Below the pieces are notes generated by a model. That model was not told the origin of the DNA and made no database searches. It saw nothing but the letters and a program-made list of their open reading frames with translations. Shown here piece after piece: positions 17,902 to 28,484 of a stretch of DNA of 64,000 nucleotides. Positions within the stretch are counted from its first letter, which is position 1. The number at the start of each line of letters is the position of its first letter. Made by a program: the position numbers and the translations under genes. Origin of the DNA: Acinetobacter sp. ANC 4805. GTDB taxonomy: Bacteria > Pseudomonadota > Gammaproteobacteria > Pseudomonadales > Moraxellaceae. Where the stretch lies: the NCBI RefSeq assembly GCF_022549495.1, contig NZ_JAKZGD010000001.1:1-64000 (forward strand), given 5' to 3'.

Positions 17902-19002
17902 ATGAATCTGCTAAATCATGTAATTGTGGGGTTGCTCGTACTCAGCAGTGTCACTTTAACGGCATGTCAAAAAGAGGTTCCCAAGACAGAGGAAATTCCT
18001 TATGTCATGGTGACGCAGCCGAATACGAATCATATCGATCAAAAAAGTTATGCAGGCGATGTTCAAGCCAAGCAACAAACTGCATTGGCATTTCGTGTCG
18101 GGGGGCAAATTACCGAACGTTATGTCGATGTGGGTGATCGGGTCAAAGTCGGACAGGTTCTGGCTAAACTAGATGTCAAAGACGCACAATTGCAAATGAA
18201 CGCTGCCAAAGCGCAATTGCAAAGTGCTGAAGCCGCAGCAAAAATTGCAGCTGAAGAATACCAGCGTTATCAACAGTTATTACCCGTCAATGCGGTGAGT
18301 CGCTCACAATTTGATGTGGTGAAAAATCAGTATGAATCTGCGCAAGCAGCTTTACAGCAAGCACGTTCTAATTATGAAGTGTCTTCAAATCAAACGGGCT
18401 ATAACCAACTTATTTCGAATAAGAATGGGGTGATTACACAACGTCAAATAGAGGTTGGGCAGGTCATCGCAGCAGGGCAACCTGCCTATCAACTCGCAAT
18501 TGAAGGCGAGCGAGAAGTCGTGTTTGGCGTACCTGAGCAAGCCGTTAGCAGTATTAAAGTGGGACAAGCTGCTTGGGTTACGCTGTGGTCTCAGCCTGAC
18601 GCTCGTTTTGCGGCGAAAGTTCGTGAAGTGTCACCTGCCGCAGATCAATCTCGAACCTTCACGGTTAAAGTTTCATTATTGGAAGGGCAATCTAGCATTC
18701 AGTTGGGTCAAAGTGCGCGAGTACTTTTTGTCGCAAATGAAAATAATGTATTGAGTGTGCCTTTATCCAGTGTCACTGCCAATAATCAACAAGCGTATGT
18801 TTGGGTGGTCAATGCCAATCAAACCTTACGTAAAGTCCCTGTGACGTTGGGCACTTATGGACGTGATAGTGTACCGATCCTTTCAGGTTTGAAAGCTTCA
18901 GACTGGGTCGTGGTCGGTGGTGTGCATCTATTACGTGACCAGCAAAAAATTCATCCTGTAGATCGTGATAATCGCGAAGTCACCGTTAAAACGGGAGGTT
19001 AA
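17902..19002 (+). CDS. RND efflux periplasmic adaptor (lipoprotein)
   Basis: About 366 residues. A lipoprotein signal with lipobox LTAC ends near residue 22 of the ATG-started form. It is followed by the membrane-fusion-protein layout: a barrel-sandwich lipoyl half (GQITERYVDVGDRVKVGQVL), a coiled-coil hairpin (roughly 75-140, rich in AAKAQLQSAEAAAK), the second lipoyl half (NGVITQRQIEVGQVI) and beta-barrel/MP domains. It bridges the RND pump to an outer-membrane channel in the periplasm. I choose ATG 17902; the TTG at 17881 adds seven polar residues before the signal. Operon with the pump three bases downstream; no channel gene is present, so TolC must come from elsewhere. Confidence 0.9.
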   Translation: MNLLNHVIVGLLVLSSVTLTACQKEVPKTEEIPYVMVTQPNTNHIDQKSYAGDVQAKQQTALAFRVGGQITERYVDVGDRVKVGQVLAKLDVKDAQLQMNAAKAQLQSAEAAAKIAAEEYQRYQQLLPVNAVSRSQFDVVKNQYESAQAALQQARSNYEVSSNQTGYNQLISNKNGVITQRQIEVGQVIAAGQPAYQLAIEGEREVVFGVPEQAVSSIKVGQAAWVTLWSQPDARFAAKVREVSPAADQSRTFTVKVSLLEGQSSIQLGQSARVLFVANENNVLSVPLSSVTANNQQAYVWVVNANQTLRKVPVTLGTYGRDSVPILSGLKASDWVVVGGVHLLRDQQKIHPVDRDNREVTVKTGG

Positions 19003-19004
19003 GC

Positions 19005-22000
19005 ATGAAATTTAACCTTTCAGAATGGGCGCTGAAGAATAAGGGCATTGTTCTGTATTTTATGCTGTTACTCGGCATTGTCGGAATTATGTCTTATTCC
19101 AAGCTCTCACAGAGTGAAGATCCTCCCTTTACTTTCAAAGTGATGGTGGTGCAGACCTATTGGCCGGGTGCGACAGCCAAAGAAGTGTCGACACTTGTTA
19201 CCGATCGTATTGAAAAAGAATTGATGACCACGGGTCAGTATGATCGCATCATGGCGTATTCACGCCCTGGTGAGTCGTTGGTGACCTTTGTTGCGAAAGA
19301 TAGTTTGCCATCGAGCCAGATTCCTGATATTTGGTATAACGTCCGTAAAAAGGTCAATGATGTACGTTCACAGCTACCAAGTGGCGTGCAAGGGCCATTT
19401 TTTAATGATGAATTTGGCGATACCTTCGGGAATATTTATGTCCTGACGGGCAAAGATTTTGACTATGCGGTAATGAAAGAATATGCCGATCGTTTGCAAC
19501 TACAATTGCAACGGGTCAAAGATGTCAGCAAAGTCAATCTCGTTGGTCTGCAAGATCAGAAAATCTGGATTGAATTATCCAATACTAAAGCTGTTCAGCT
19601 CGGTGTACCCGTTACTGCAATTCAGGAAGCGATTCAAAAGCAAAATGATATGGCAGGTGCAGGTTTCTTTGAAACAGGTACTGACCGTATTCAAATTCGT
19701 GTCAGTGGGCATTTACATAGTGTCGATGACCTGAAAAAAATGCCGTTGTTGGTCGGGAATAAAACCATTCAATTGGGTGATGTTGCCGAAGTCTATCGTG
19801 GTTTCAGTGAACCTGCTCAGCCACGTATGCGTTTCATGGGCGAGAACGGCATTGGGATTGCGGTGTCGATGCGCAAAGGTGGAGACATCATTGCACTGGG
19901 CAAAAACCTAGAAACTGAATTTAATAGCTTACAAAAGAGCTTACCTTTGGGCATGAAACTGCAAAAGGTTTCAGATCAGCCTGTAGCGGTGCAACGCAGT
20001 ATTCAAGAATTTTTAAAAGTTCTGGCTGAAGCGGTGATTATCGTTTTACTGGTGAGTTTCTTCTCGCTTGGTTTCCGTACAGGGCTGGTCGTTGCATTGT
20101 CGATACCGTTGGTACTGGCGATGACGTTTGCAGGGATGAGCTTATTTGATGTAGGGCTACACAAGATTTCTTTGGGTGCATTAATTCTTGCACTTGGTTT
20201 GTTGGTTGATGATGCCATTATCGCCGTTGAAATGATGGCGATTAAAATGGAGCAGGGTTACAGTCGACTGAAAGCCGCAGGCTTTGCATGGCAAACTACC
20301 GCTTTTCCAATGTTGACAGGAACGCTGATTACCGCAGCAGGTTTCCTCCCAATTGCTACAGCTCAATCAGGCACAGGTGAATATACTCGTTCTATTTTCC
20401 AAGTGGTCACGATTGCATTGCTTGTGTCATGGATTGCTGCGGTTTTATTCGGACCTTATTTGGGCGAAAAGTTACTGCCTGATTTCACCAAACAAAATCA
20501 AAAAGCGGCATGGTATTTACGCTTATGGGCAAGATTACGCAAGCAACCTGAACCTGTCGTGGAAGCACATGGTCAGCATCATGACCCGTATCAGTCGAAA
20601 TTTTATCAATCTTTTCGTGGTATTGTTGAAGTCTGTATTACCTACCGTAAGACAGTGATTGCAGTGACCGTTGGCATATTTGTGTTGTCAGTGGCGATGT
20701 TTAAACTCGTTCCACAACAATTTTTCCCACCATCAAACCGTGCGGAAATTTTGGTTGATTTAAAATTAGAAGAAGGTGCATCACTGGCTGCGACTGAACA
20801 GGCTGTACATAAGGTTGAGCAATTTCTTGCGAAACAAAAAGGGATTGATAACTATGTGGCCTACGTCGGTACAGGATCACCACGTTTCTACTTACCTTTG
20901 GATCAACAGCTTCCACAAGCCAGTTTTGCCCAATTTGTAGTGTTGGCATCGTCTTTAGATGATCGTAATGAAATTCGCCGTTCTTTAGAGACGCAAATTA
21001 AGCAGCTCTTGCCACAAGTGCGTACCCGTGTGTCCTTACTTGAAAATGGCCCACCTGTTGGTTATCCATTACAGTATCGTGTGTCAGGTGAAGACTTAAG
21101 CACAGTACGTCAATGGGCGCAGAAAGTGGCTAAAGTCCTCAGTGAAGACCCAAATACCACCAATGTTCATTTAGATTGGGGTGAGCCAAGTAAAATTATT
21201 GCGATTGAAATTGACCAAGACCGTGCCCGTCAAATGGGTGTTTCTAGTGTTGATTTAGCGAATTTTCTGAATGCTTCGGTAACAGGCTCAGTGATGAATC
21301 AATATCGTGAAAAACGTGAGTTGATTGAGATTCGCCTACGTGGTGATAAAACTGAACGTGCAGAAGTGGCTTCTTTGGCAAGCTTAGCTGTGCCAACCAC
21401 CAAAGGAACAACCGTACCTTTGGCACAGATTGCAAAAATTGAATCACGCTTTGAAGAAGGCTTGATTTGGCATCGTAACCGCCTACCAACGATTACTGTT
21501 CGTGCCGATATTCGAACCAATCTACAGCCTGCAACCGTAGTTCAGCAGTTAGCAGATAAAATACAAACTTTACGTGCGGATTTACCAAATGGCTATTTGC
21601 TTGAGGTGGGGGGTACGGTTGAAGAGTCTGCAAAGGGTCAAAATTCAGTGAATGCCGGTATGCCATTGTTCTTGGCTGTGGTGATGACCTTATTGATGAT
21701 TCAATTACGTAGCATGTCACGTGCAACGATTGTTCTGCTGACAGCACCACTTGGTTTAATCGGGGTGGTTGCATTCTTACTCTTGTTTAATAAACCGTTT
21801 GGTTTCGTGGCGATGCTTGGGACGATTGCATTGTCAGGGATGATTATGCGGAACTCACTGATTCTGATTGATCAAATTGAACAAGATATTCAGGCAGGGT
21901 ATGCGCCGTGGGATGCGGTGATTGGTGCAACCATGCGCCGTTTCCGCCCAATTGTATTGACGGCATTGGCTGCGGTACTGGCAATGATTCCATTATCACG

Positions 22001-22133
22001 CAGTATTTTCTTTGGTCCAATGGCAGTTGCGATTATGGGTGGTTTGATTGTTGCGACTTTACTCACCTTATTTTTCCTACCTGCATTGTATGCAGCGTGG
22101 TTTAGAGTGAAGAAAGCAACACCGCTATCGTAA
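19005..22133 (+). CDS. RND efflux permease (HAE-1-like)
   Basis: A 1042-residue inner-membrane proton-driven exporter with the 12-helix RND plan: TM1 (KGIVLYFMLLLGIVGIMSYS), a first large periplasmic loop, TM2-7, a second loop, and TM8-12. The proton-relay Asp pair is present in TM4 (LLVDDAIIAVEM). In the TM10 region, where AcrB has the relay Lys, this protein has Arg (SGMIMRNSLILIDQIE), a variant shared by some subfamilies. Likely substrates are drugs or dyes, but they cannot be predicted. It is co-transcribed with the adaptor and controlled by the divergent TetR gene. Confidence 0.9.
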   Translation: MKFNLSEWALKNKGIVLYFMLLLGIVGIMSYSKLSQSEDPPFTFKVMVVQTYWPGATAKEVSTLVTDRIEKELMTTGQYDRIMAYSRPGESLVTFVAKDSLPSSQIPDIWYNVRKKVNDVRSQLPSGVQGPFFNDEFGDTFGNIYVLTGKDFDYAVMKEYADRLQLQLQRVKDVSKVNLVGLQDQKIWIELSNTKAVQLGVPVTAIQEAIQKQNDMAGAGFFETGTDRIQIRVSGHLHSVDDLKKMPLLVGNKTIQLGDVAEVYRGFSEPAQPRMRFMGENGIGIAVSMRKGGDIIALGKNLETEFNSLQKSLPLGMKLQKVSDQPVAVQRSIQEFLKVLAEAVIIVLLVSFFSLGFRTGLVVALSIPLVLAMTFAGMSLFDVGLHKISLGALILALGLLVDDAIIAVEMMAIKMEQGYSRLKAAGFAWQTTAFPMLTGTLITAAGFLPIATAQSGTGEYTRSIFQVVTIALLVSWIAAVLFGPYLGEKLLPDFTKQNQKAAWYLRLWARLRKQPEPVVEAHGQHHDPYQSKFYQSFRGIVEVCITYRKTVIAVTVGIFVLSVAMFKLVPQQFFPPSNRAEILVDLKLEEGASLAATEQAVHKVEQFLAKQKGIDNYVAYVGTGSPRFYLPLDQQLPQASFAQFVVLASSLDDRNEIRRSLETQIKQLLPQVRTRVSLLENGPPVGYPLQYRVSGEDLSTVRQWAQKVAKVLSEDPNTTNVHLDWGEPSKIIAIEIDQDRARQMGVSSVDLANFLNASVTGSVMNQYREKRELIEIRLRGDKTERAEVASLASLAVPTTKGTTVPLAQIAKIESRFEEGLIWHRNRLPTITVRADIRTNLQPATVVQQLADKIQTLRADLPNGYLLEVGGTVEESAKGQNSVNAGMPLFLAVVMTLLMIQLRSMSRATIVLLTAPLGLIGVVAFLLLFNKPFGFVAMLGTIALSGMIMRNSLILIDQIEQDIQAGYAPWDAVIGATMRRFRPIVLTALAAVLAMIPLSRSIFFGPMAVAIMGGLIVATLLTLFFLPALYAAWFRVKKATPLS

Positions 22134-22148
22134 TTATTTTGTGAATAA

Positions 22149-22186
22149 AGGTGCGAAATATTGAAAATTTCAATATAGTAGCACCT
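22149..22186 (+). terminator. Nested hairpin after the RND operon
   Basis: Outer arms AGGTGC (22149-22154) and GCACCT (22181-22186) enclose an inner palindrome TATTGAAA/TTTCAATA (22059+100 to 22175, i.e. 22159-22175). No strong T-run follows, so it is a weak terminator or 3' end structure. Confidence 0.5.
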
Positions 22187-22265
22187 ATATTTGAAGACCA
22201 AAAAATAATTGAATTTTATTGCTTAACTAGTTTGGCAAAATGCGGTGAATGAGGTGATATAGAGC

Positions 22266-22643
22266 ATGGGGCAAGACAATATTGAGCAGCATCGCCGTTA
22301 CGTGGCGATTTCTTATGTGTTCATGTTTCTTGCATTATTTACAATCGTGTTTGCAGTGTTTGCATACCTATTAGCACGAAAAGTTGCGATTGTGGATAAT
22401 GCTGAAGTATGGATTCATGCACATGCCCTCTGGATCATGCGTAACGTGCTGTTATTTATCATGATCGTTTGCTTTGCGTCACTCTGGTTTATTCCGTTGT
22501 TCTTTTTTGCATGGGACAGCGCATTATGGGTAACAGGCATGACCGTTGCAGGTGTAATTTTTAGTGCAATCGCATGGTTATTCTTACTGAATGCATGGCT
22601 CAAAGGTCTTGCTAAGTATTTTAAAAATAAAGCGGTATTCTAA
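22266..22643 (+). CDS. Hypothetical three- or four-helix membrane protein
   Basis: A 125-residue inner-membrane protein of no family I recognise. Hydrophobic segments lie near residues 13-36 (ISYVFMFLALFTIVFAVFAY), 55-85 and 90-115. A short polar N terminus (MGQDNIEQHRRYVA) and a basic C terminus (KYFKNKAVF) suggest both ends may be cytoplasmic. It sits alone between the RND operon and dnaJ. The following terminator is strong, so it is a single-gene unit. Function unknown. Confidence 0.7.
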   Translation: MGQDNIEQHRRYVAISYVFMFLALFTIVFAVFAYLLARKVAIVDNAEVWIHAHALWIMRNVLLFIMIVCFASLWFIPLFFFAWDSALWVTGMTVAGVIFSAIAWLFLLNAWLKGLAKYFKNKAVF

Positions 22644-22699
22644 TTTTATCGCTTTTTTATTGTGCGAGACCTTGTAAATTTAGAGTAGTGCCCTTATTA

Positions 22700-22753
22700 A
22701 GGCTCTGTTGACTTTTTTATTACTGAAGTCAGCAGAGCCTATTTGTTTTTTTA
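22700..22753 (+). terminator. Strong terminator before dnaJ
   Basis: A 15-base stem (22700-22714 with 22726-22740; AGGCTCTG...GACTT with AAGTC...AGAGCCT) with a single G-T type mismatch and an 11-base loop, followed by a T-run at 22746-22752. It closes the membrane-protein gene and isolates dnaJ. Confidence 0.85.
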
Positions 22754-22788
22754 GATTTAAATAAATTCCGTGAGGAGCATCGCCAACC

Positions 22789-23904
22789 ATGGCTAAACGT
22801 GATTATTATGAGGTTTTAGGCGTTTCGAAAACCGCAAGTGATGATGAGATTAAAAAAGCCTATCGTAAGTTGGCGATGAAGTATCATCCAGATCGTAACC
22901 CAGACAATGCTGAAGCAGAAGATAAATTCAAAGAAGCTGCGGAAGCTTATGAAATCCTGTCTGATGGTGAAAAGCGCAGTATGTATGATCGTGCTGGTCA
23001 TAGTGCTTTTGAAGGTGGTTTCGGCGGTGGTGGTGGCTTTGGCGGTGGTTTTAGCGCTGAAGACATTTTCAGTCAGTTTGGCGATATTTTTGGTGGTGCT
23101 TTCGGTGGCGGTGGTCGCCAACAGCAACGTCAACGCCGTGGCTCAGACCTTCGCTATGTGATGGAATTGACGCTTGAAGAAGCCGTCAAAGGTGTAAAAA
23201 AGACCATTACTTTTACTGCACCGGCACCTTGTGATGCCTGTGATGGTAAAGGTTCTAAGAATCCAAATGATGTTGAAACTTGTCGTACCTGTCATGGTGC
23301 GGGTCAAGTGCGTATGCAGCAAGGTTTCTTCTCGGTTCAGCAAACCTGTAGTACTTGCCGTGGTCAAGGCAAAATGATTAAGAATCCATGTAACACTTGT
23401 CATGGTTCAGGTGTTGCAGACCGTCAACAAACGCTTGAAGTCACTATTCCAGCAGGCGTGGATAATGGCGATCGAGTACGCTTAACTGGTAAAGGTGAAG
23501 CGATTCGTGATGGTCAAGCAGGTGATTTATACGTTGAAGTCGTGGTTCGTGAACACGAAGTCTTCCAACGTGATGGCGCTGACTTGTATATGGATGTGCC
23601 TGTGAGCATTGCTGATGCTGCTTTAGGCAAAGAAATTGAAATTCCGACCCTTGATGGTCGTGTTAGTTTAAAAATTCCTGAAGGTACACAAACAGGTAAA
23701 TTATTCCGTTTACGTGGTAAGGGTGTTCGCCCTGTACGTAGCAGTATGGTCGGTGATTTATTGTGCCGTATTGTGGTTGAAACCCCTATCAATTTAAACA
23801 GCCGTCAGCGTGAATTGTTGAAAGAGCTACAAGCTTCTTTTGATGGTGATGGTCATGCTTCATCGCCAAAGAAAAAATCATTTTTTGATCGTCTATTCGA
23901 TTAA
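22789..23904 (+). CDS. dnaJ: Chaperone DnaJ
   Basis: A 371-residue Hsp40 co-chaperone of DnaK. The J domain (1-70) has the essential HPD in [11 protein letters not shown] Gly/Phe-rich linker (about 75-110) is followed by four zinc-binding repeats: [24 protein letters not shown] and CNTCHGSG. The C-terminal substrate-binding and dimer domains follow. It delivers unfolded clients to DnaK and stimulates its ATPase. Here dnaJ is separated from dnaK and instead precedes dapB. GTGAGGAG lies just before the ATG. Confidence 0.97.
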   Translation: MAKRDYYEVLGVSKTASDDEIKKAYRKLAMKYHPDRNPDNAEAEDKFKEAAEAYEILSDGEKRSMYDRAGHSAFEGGFGGGGGFGGGFSAEDIFSQFGDIFGGAFGGGGRQQQRQRRGSDLRYVMELTLEEAVKGVKKTITFTAPAPCDACDGKGSKNPNDVETCRTCHGAGQVRMQQGFFSVQQTCSTCRGQGKMIKNPCNTCHGSGVADRQQTLEVTIPAGVDNGDRVRLTGKGEAIRDGQAGDLYVEVVVREHEVFQRDGADLYMDVPVSIADAALGKEIEIPTLDGRVSLKIPEGTQTGKLFRLRGKGVRPVRSSMVGDLLCRIVVETPINLNSRQRELLKELQASFDGDGHASSPKKKSFFDRLFD

Positions 23905-23915
23905 TTGATGCTGAG

Positions 23916-23942
23916 AAAAAACCTGCTTCGGCAGGTTTTTTT
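23916..23942 (+). terminator. dnaJ terminator
   Basis: A stem of ACCTGC/GCAGGT extended by A and T runs, capped by the stable UUCG tetraloop (23927-23930), then a T-run. A textbook rho-independent terminator. Confidence 0.93.
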
Positions 23943-23984
23943 ATGGGAATTTTTTAGCGTATGCACAGAGTTTTGCTATAGTAG

Positions 23985-24839
<855 letters not shown>

Positions 24840-24858
24840 TCTTTCTTTTTTCGATGAA

Positions 24859-24903
24859 AGAGCTTGTTGGGCATCTAAACAAGATGCTGTTCAAACAAGC
24901 TCT
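24859..24903 (+). terminator. Two-stem hairpin after dapB
   Basis: Outer arms AGAGCTTGTT (24859-24868) and AACAAGCTCT (24894-24903) enclose inner arms GCATCT/AGATGC (24871-24876, 24882-24887). It starts about 20 bases past the dapB stop. No T-run follows, so read-through into the START gene is possible. Confidence 0.6.
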
Positions 24904-24931
24904 CACAATGACTAAAACAATTGAGCATGAC

Positions 24932-25579
24932 ATGAATAAAAAGCATATTGTTCTTGCTGCACTGTTAAGTGCGACCAGCTTGGCTACTAGTGCCGCAGAA
25001 GCACCTAAACTGAGTTTACATCGTAATAATATTAAAGTTTGGACTTACCAAACAGAAAATAATCCTGTTTTTCAATATAAAGCAGAAACCACTTTTGATG
25101 TGCCATTAGAACGCGCTGTTGCTGTGGTACTGGATGTTGAACGTACGCCACAATGGGTACCTTATGTTGCGAAAGCACAACTGTTGTCTCGTGATGAAAA
25201 GAAAGGCGAATTTACCCTATATATGTTGTTGGATTTTCCGTTTCCTTTAAAAGACCGAGATGTGGTGATTAAAGGTAAAATGATTAAAAATGCAGATGGT
25301 AGTATTAGTATTAAAAATAGTACAGTGAAGAATAGTTATCCTGAACAGCCTGATGTGATTCGTCTAACTCAGTATACGGGTGATTGGACATTTCAACGGC
25401 TCGCCAATAATAGAGTCAAAGTTATGACCAGTGGCTACGCTGATCCAGCAGGTTCGATTCCACTCAGTTTTGTGAATATGTTTGTACAGCAACAACCCTA
25501 TCAAATGCTGATGAAGATGAAGAAAGAGATATACAATCCTTTGTATGCTCAACCTAAGTTGCCTGATATTTTGAAATAA
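24932..25579 (+). CDS. Exported START-domain protein
   Basis: About 215 residues. A signal peptide (MNKKHIVLAALLSATSLATS, cleavage near SAAEA) is followed by a START/SRPBCC-type helix-grip domain. The motifs VPLERAVAVVLDVERTPQWV and FPFPLKDRDVV are typical of bacterial START proteins (the second resembles the P-L-x-x-R-D-V-V signature). Such domains bind lipids or hydrophobic ligands in a deep pocket; the ligand is unknown. I chose the ATG at 24932 because it begins a proper signal peptide. The in-frame ATG at 24854 would run through the hairpin that follows dapB. Confidence 0.78.
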   Translation: MNKKHIVLAALLSATSLATSAAEAPKLSLHRNNIKVWTYQTENNPVFQYKAETTFDVPLERAVAVVLDVERTPQWVPYVAKAQLLSRDEKKGEFTLYMLLDFPFPLKDRDVVIKGKMIKNADGSISIKNSTVKNSYPEQPDVIRLTQYTGDWTFQRLANNRVKVMTSGYADPAGSIPLSFVNMFVQQQPYQMLMKMKKEIYNPLYAQPKLPDILK

Positions 25580-25599
25580 ACAGATTGATTGATTATAAG

Positions 25600-25630
25600 A
25601 AAGCGGCTTTTATGCACTAAAAGCCGCTTT
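25600..25630. terminator. Bidirectional terminator between convergent genes
   Basis: AAAGCGGCTTTT and AAAAGCCGCTTT pair perfectly (25600-25611 with 25619-25630) around a short loop. It lies between the START gene and the leftward metalloprotease gene. Confidence 0.88.
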
Positions 25631-25643
25631 GTGTTGTCATTTG

Positions 25644-28484
25644 TTATTTATAAGGATAATTTGGAACGGAGCCTGTTACAGGCAAGGTTAACCAAGTGCC
25701 TTCATTTAAATGGTTAGACCGATTTACAGGTTGTGCATAGAACGTGAGGGGGGCCGTCGGTAAGTTCAGCATTGCAATCGACGCTCGTGCGGTATCTGTG
25801 ACAGATAAACCATAGAACTGAAAAATATCTTTTAAGTCATAGCCCATAATTTTTGAGCTCAACACGTAGACCAGATCAGGACGACTCAAGTTTTTGCTTC
25901 TAAATGCACCCAGACCTAACTGATTTTTCTCTGCGGTAGAGGCTTTGCTCAGATCAATCTGATTGTATAAACGCTGTGAAATATTGAGTAAACGAATAAA
26001 CTCCAATACCCCTTGTGCGTCGGGTTGAGCCTTGCCCTGATGCAATTTGGTATAGTTGTGCGCCAGTTGCAGATGAAATGCCTGTTTGGCATTATCATTG
26101 CCTTGCCATAAGCGTTTTTCCATATCGATACGGAGTGCTTCACCAGCCAAACCTGTATCACGGTTGCTTTTGATGTAGTTATACAATTCCGAATGATTAA
26201 AGTTATTGCCATTATTATCTAAAGCATAAATTTCATATTTACGCAGCATACTTAAGCCTGCCAAAATATTATTGTTACACTCTACACCGCAACCAATCGT
26301 ATTGCCATTTTCGCTAGATGGGAAGGTCATGGTGAGCACAGCTTGAACGGTATTGTGTCCCAATTCGTGTGCCCAACCCCAGCCAATATCGATTCCTGTA
26401 GAGCCATCGGATGGGTTACCCGAACATAAGAAGCCGCAGGTTGCAATCCAGCCAACAAAATGCTGTACGTTTGGCGCACGATGCAGAGCACTGGTGCAAT
26501 CCCAATTCAAAGCACGACAAGCCTGTTGAGTACTGTTATCTAGCGGCATATTGTTATAACCATTGGCAATATGGTTACTGTCGTAAATCACGGCTTTAAT
26601 TCGACTAATATATTCGTCTGGACTTAAATTGCCAATTGCATTGAGGGCATAGGCATTGGTTTGTTGAATTTCACCACCGACAAATTTAAAGGTATTCCAA
26701 CCAAAGGTTTTGCTTTGCAGCACTTGAGTTGCCGCATTTTTTTCGGCACTGCTCATTTCTTGGGTAAAGTCGTAATGTGCGTATTTGGCACTGCCCTTGA
26801 TTTTCAAGGTGATGACACTGCCTGCTGTGGCATTGCGATAATTCAGCATCAAAGGGCCGCCAAATGGACTAATAAAGGCATTATCCTGTTGCGGCAATAA
26901 TTTGACAGGATAGCTGTTTGGACGCAATGGGCGTTTATAACCTGCATCATCAAATGGGCTGCCCCAAGTGCGTAAATAACTAGTTTGTATCGAAAGATCG
27001 GCTGCTTGTGCATCGACAATTTGAATTTGTACAGCCTTGGCTGGGATACTGGCACGACCAATACTCGTCATACCACTACCTTGTGGAATTGTCACGGTAA
27101 TGGTTTCCCAATCACTGCTGACAGGCATATTCTGTGCTGCTGTAGGCATATAATCCCCAGCGCCATAGTTCGATGCACGAGTATTGGTGCGGTTATAATC
27201 GACCCAAGCATCAGATGCATAGGTATGCATAAAGGTGGTTGCATCACTGGTTTTTTTCAAACCCGTATAATTGACGGTTGGTCGCCATAAATCGGCAATC
27301 AGCACGAGAGCCTTGAGGAGCTCATTTTTATTCTGTGTACTAAAGGCAGATAGACCCTGAGCATTAAGCAATTGTAAGAGATTAGATTGGTTTAAAATGC
27401 TCTTAATCAGTGGGTTATTATTGTTCAGTTCCCCCAAAGTCGTGGTGCTTGGGTCAATCAGATATTGTAGGACCTGAATGCTGTCTTCAATTTGGTTAAT
27501 TCGTTGCCAACGCTCTTCTAGAGTTGCGGTTTTAGCGATGAGCAGCGTATTTTTGTTGCGGAAAAAATTATGATTGACTTGAAGTTTTAACGCATTGAGT
27601 ACTTTTTGGCTATTGGTTTGAGTTTGCCAAGTTGAAGCTTGGAAATAAATTGGTTTGCCTGCTGCCATGTATTTTTCGATGAGAGATTGATCAAATTTTT
27701 CTGTTTCGATACCTTGCCCAAGAACAATCACATCCAACGCTTGCCAACAGCTATTAGCAGGGTCTAGTACATTACAGTTTGTGTCACGAACCGTTGCACC
27801 AAGTTGTTTTTCCAAATAATTTTTAGCCTGTACTGCCGATGTGCCTCTTGCACTAATGGTTAAGGATTTTCCAGCCAAGGATTGATGCGCATCACCTGTA
27901 ATGAGCCAACGCAAGCTGTTGTTCATCACTTCGCTAAACTGTATATAATCGCTATTATTTTCCAGTATTTTATTAAACATTTCCTGACCATAAGCCAATA
28001 CCCGACTTTGATCAATTCGACTAATAACGCCTAAACCACAGCCTTTACCTGCTTGCAGACTCAAGGCATCTTCACAGACGACGTCCCCCATAGCGAAGGG
28101 TATGCTTTGACTGAGATCAGTCGGATACAGATTTAAAGAAACGTTACTAGGTACTTGTAAAACAGGTTGTATGGCTTGATTGTTGGTATTGGAATAGAGA
28201 GCGGTAAGCAGATTTTTTTGCCAGTCACGTTGTGCCTCTGCCTTAGCCAATGCCCATTTTAACAGTGTAGGCGTATCTTGTGCTGTGAGGTTCGCTGTAC
28301 TGCCTGTACGTAAAGCTTCATTGATACGCGCATTGACTGAGTTATCAGGTTGCGTTGTTTCAGGTTTTGTTGTGGTACTTTGGTTTGTACTGTCATTGCT
28401 GCCACCACCACAAGCAGTTAGCCCCAGTGTCAAAGAAAGTGCCAAGATTGTGTTGCGTAAGACCAACGTGTGTTCTGTCACCAT
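25644..28484 (-). CDS. ImpA/M60-family metalloprotease, lipoprotein
   Basis: A 946-residue exported protein. The N terminus is a lipoprotein signal with lipobox LTAC, followed by a Gly/Ser/Thr-rich linker (roughly 25-50). The C-terminal catalytic region has the zinc motif HELGHN in WGWAHELGHNTVQ, with a candidate third ligand Glu 15 residues after the second His, fitting the HExxH-x(8,28)-E pattern of M60-like enzymes. The layout matches the ImpA family (Pseudomonas IMPa), whose members cut O-glycosylated proteins such as mucins. A surface protease acting on host or environmental glycoproteins is inferred. It is a single gene with terminators on its 3' side. Confidence 0.82.
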   Translation of the reverse strand: MVTEHTLVLRNTILALSLTLGLTACGGGSNDSTNQSTTTKPETTQPDNSVNARINEALRTGSTANLTAQDTPTLLKWALAKAEAQRDWQKNLLTALYSNTNNQAIQPVLQVPSNVSLNLYPTDLSQSIPFAMGDVVCEDALSLQAGKGCGLGVISRIDQSRVLAYGQEMFNKILENNSDYIQFSEVMNNSLRWLITGDAHQSLAGKSLTISARGTSAVQAKNYLEKQLGATVRDTNCNVLDPANSCWQALDVIVLGQGIETEKFDQSLIEKYMAAGKPIYFQASTWQTQTNSQKVLNALKLQVNHNFFRNKNTLLIAKTATLEERWQRINQIEDSIQVLQYLIDPSTTTLGELNNNNPLIKSILNQSNLLQLLNAQGLSAFSTQNKNELLKALVLIADLWRPTVNYTGLKKTSDATTFMHTYASDAWVDYNRTNTRASNYGAGDYMPTAAQNMPVSSDWETITVTIPQGSGMTSIGRASIPAKAVQIQIVDAQAADLSIQTSYLRTWGSPFDDAGYKRPLRPNSYPVKLLPQQDNAFISPFGGPLMLNYRNATAGSVITLKIKGSAKYAHYDFTQEMSSAEKNAATQVLQSKTFGWNTFKFVGGEIQQTNAYALNAIGNLSPDEYISRIKAVIYDSNHIANGYNNMPLDNSTQQACRALNWDCTSALHRAPNVQHFVGWIATCGFLCSGNPSDGSTGIDIGWGWAHELGHNTVQAVLTMTFPSSENGNTIGCGVECNNNILAGLSMLRKYEIYALDNNGNNFNHSELYNYIKSNRDTGLAGEALRIDMEKRLWQGNDNAKQAFHLQLAHNYTKLHQGKAQPDAQGVLEFIRLLNISQRLYNQIDLSKASTAEKNQLGLGAFRSKNLSRPDLVYVLSSKIMGYDLKDIFQFYGLSVTDTARASIAMLNLPTAPLTFYAQPVNRSNHLNEGTWLTLPVTGSVPNYPYK

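Noticed and set aside
22700-22740. GGCTCTGTTG resembles the terminal repeats of IS6-type elements
   Set aside because: The two arms pair as one terminator stem with a T-run after it, and there is no transposase between them.
24854-24931. Longer N terminus of the START protein
   Set aside because: It passes through the hairpin behind dapB and would bury the signal peptide 26 residues inside the chain.
25449-25462. GGTTCGATTCC looks like a tRNA T-arm
   Set aside because: It lies inside the START gene, and no acceptor or anticodon stems surround it.
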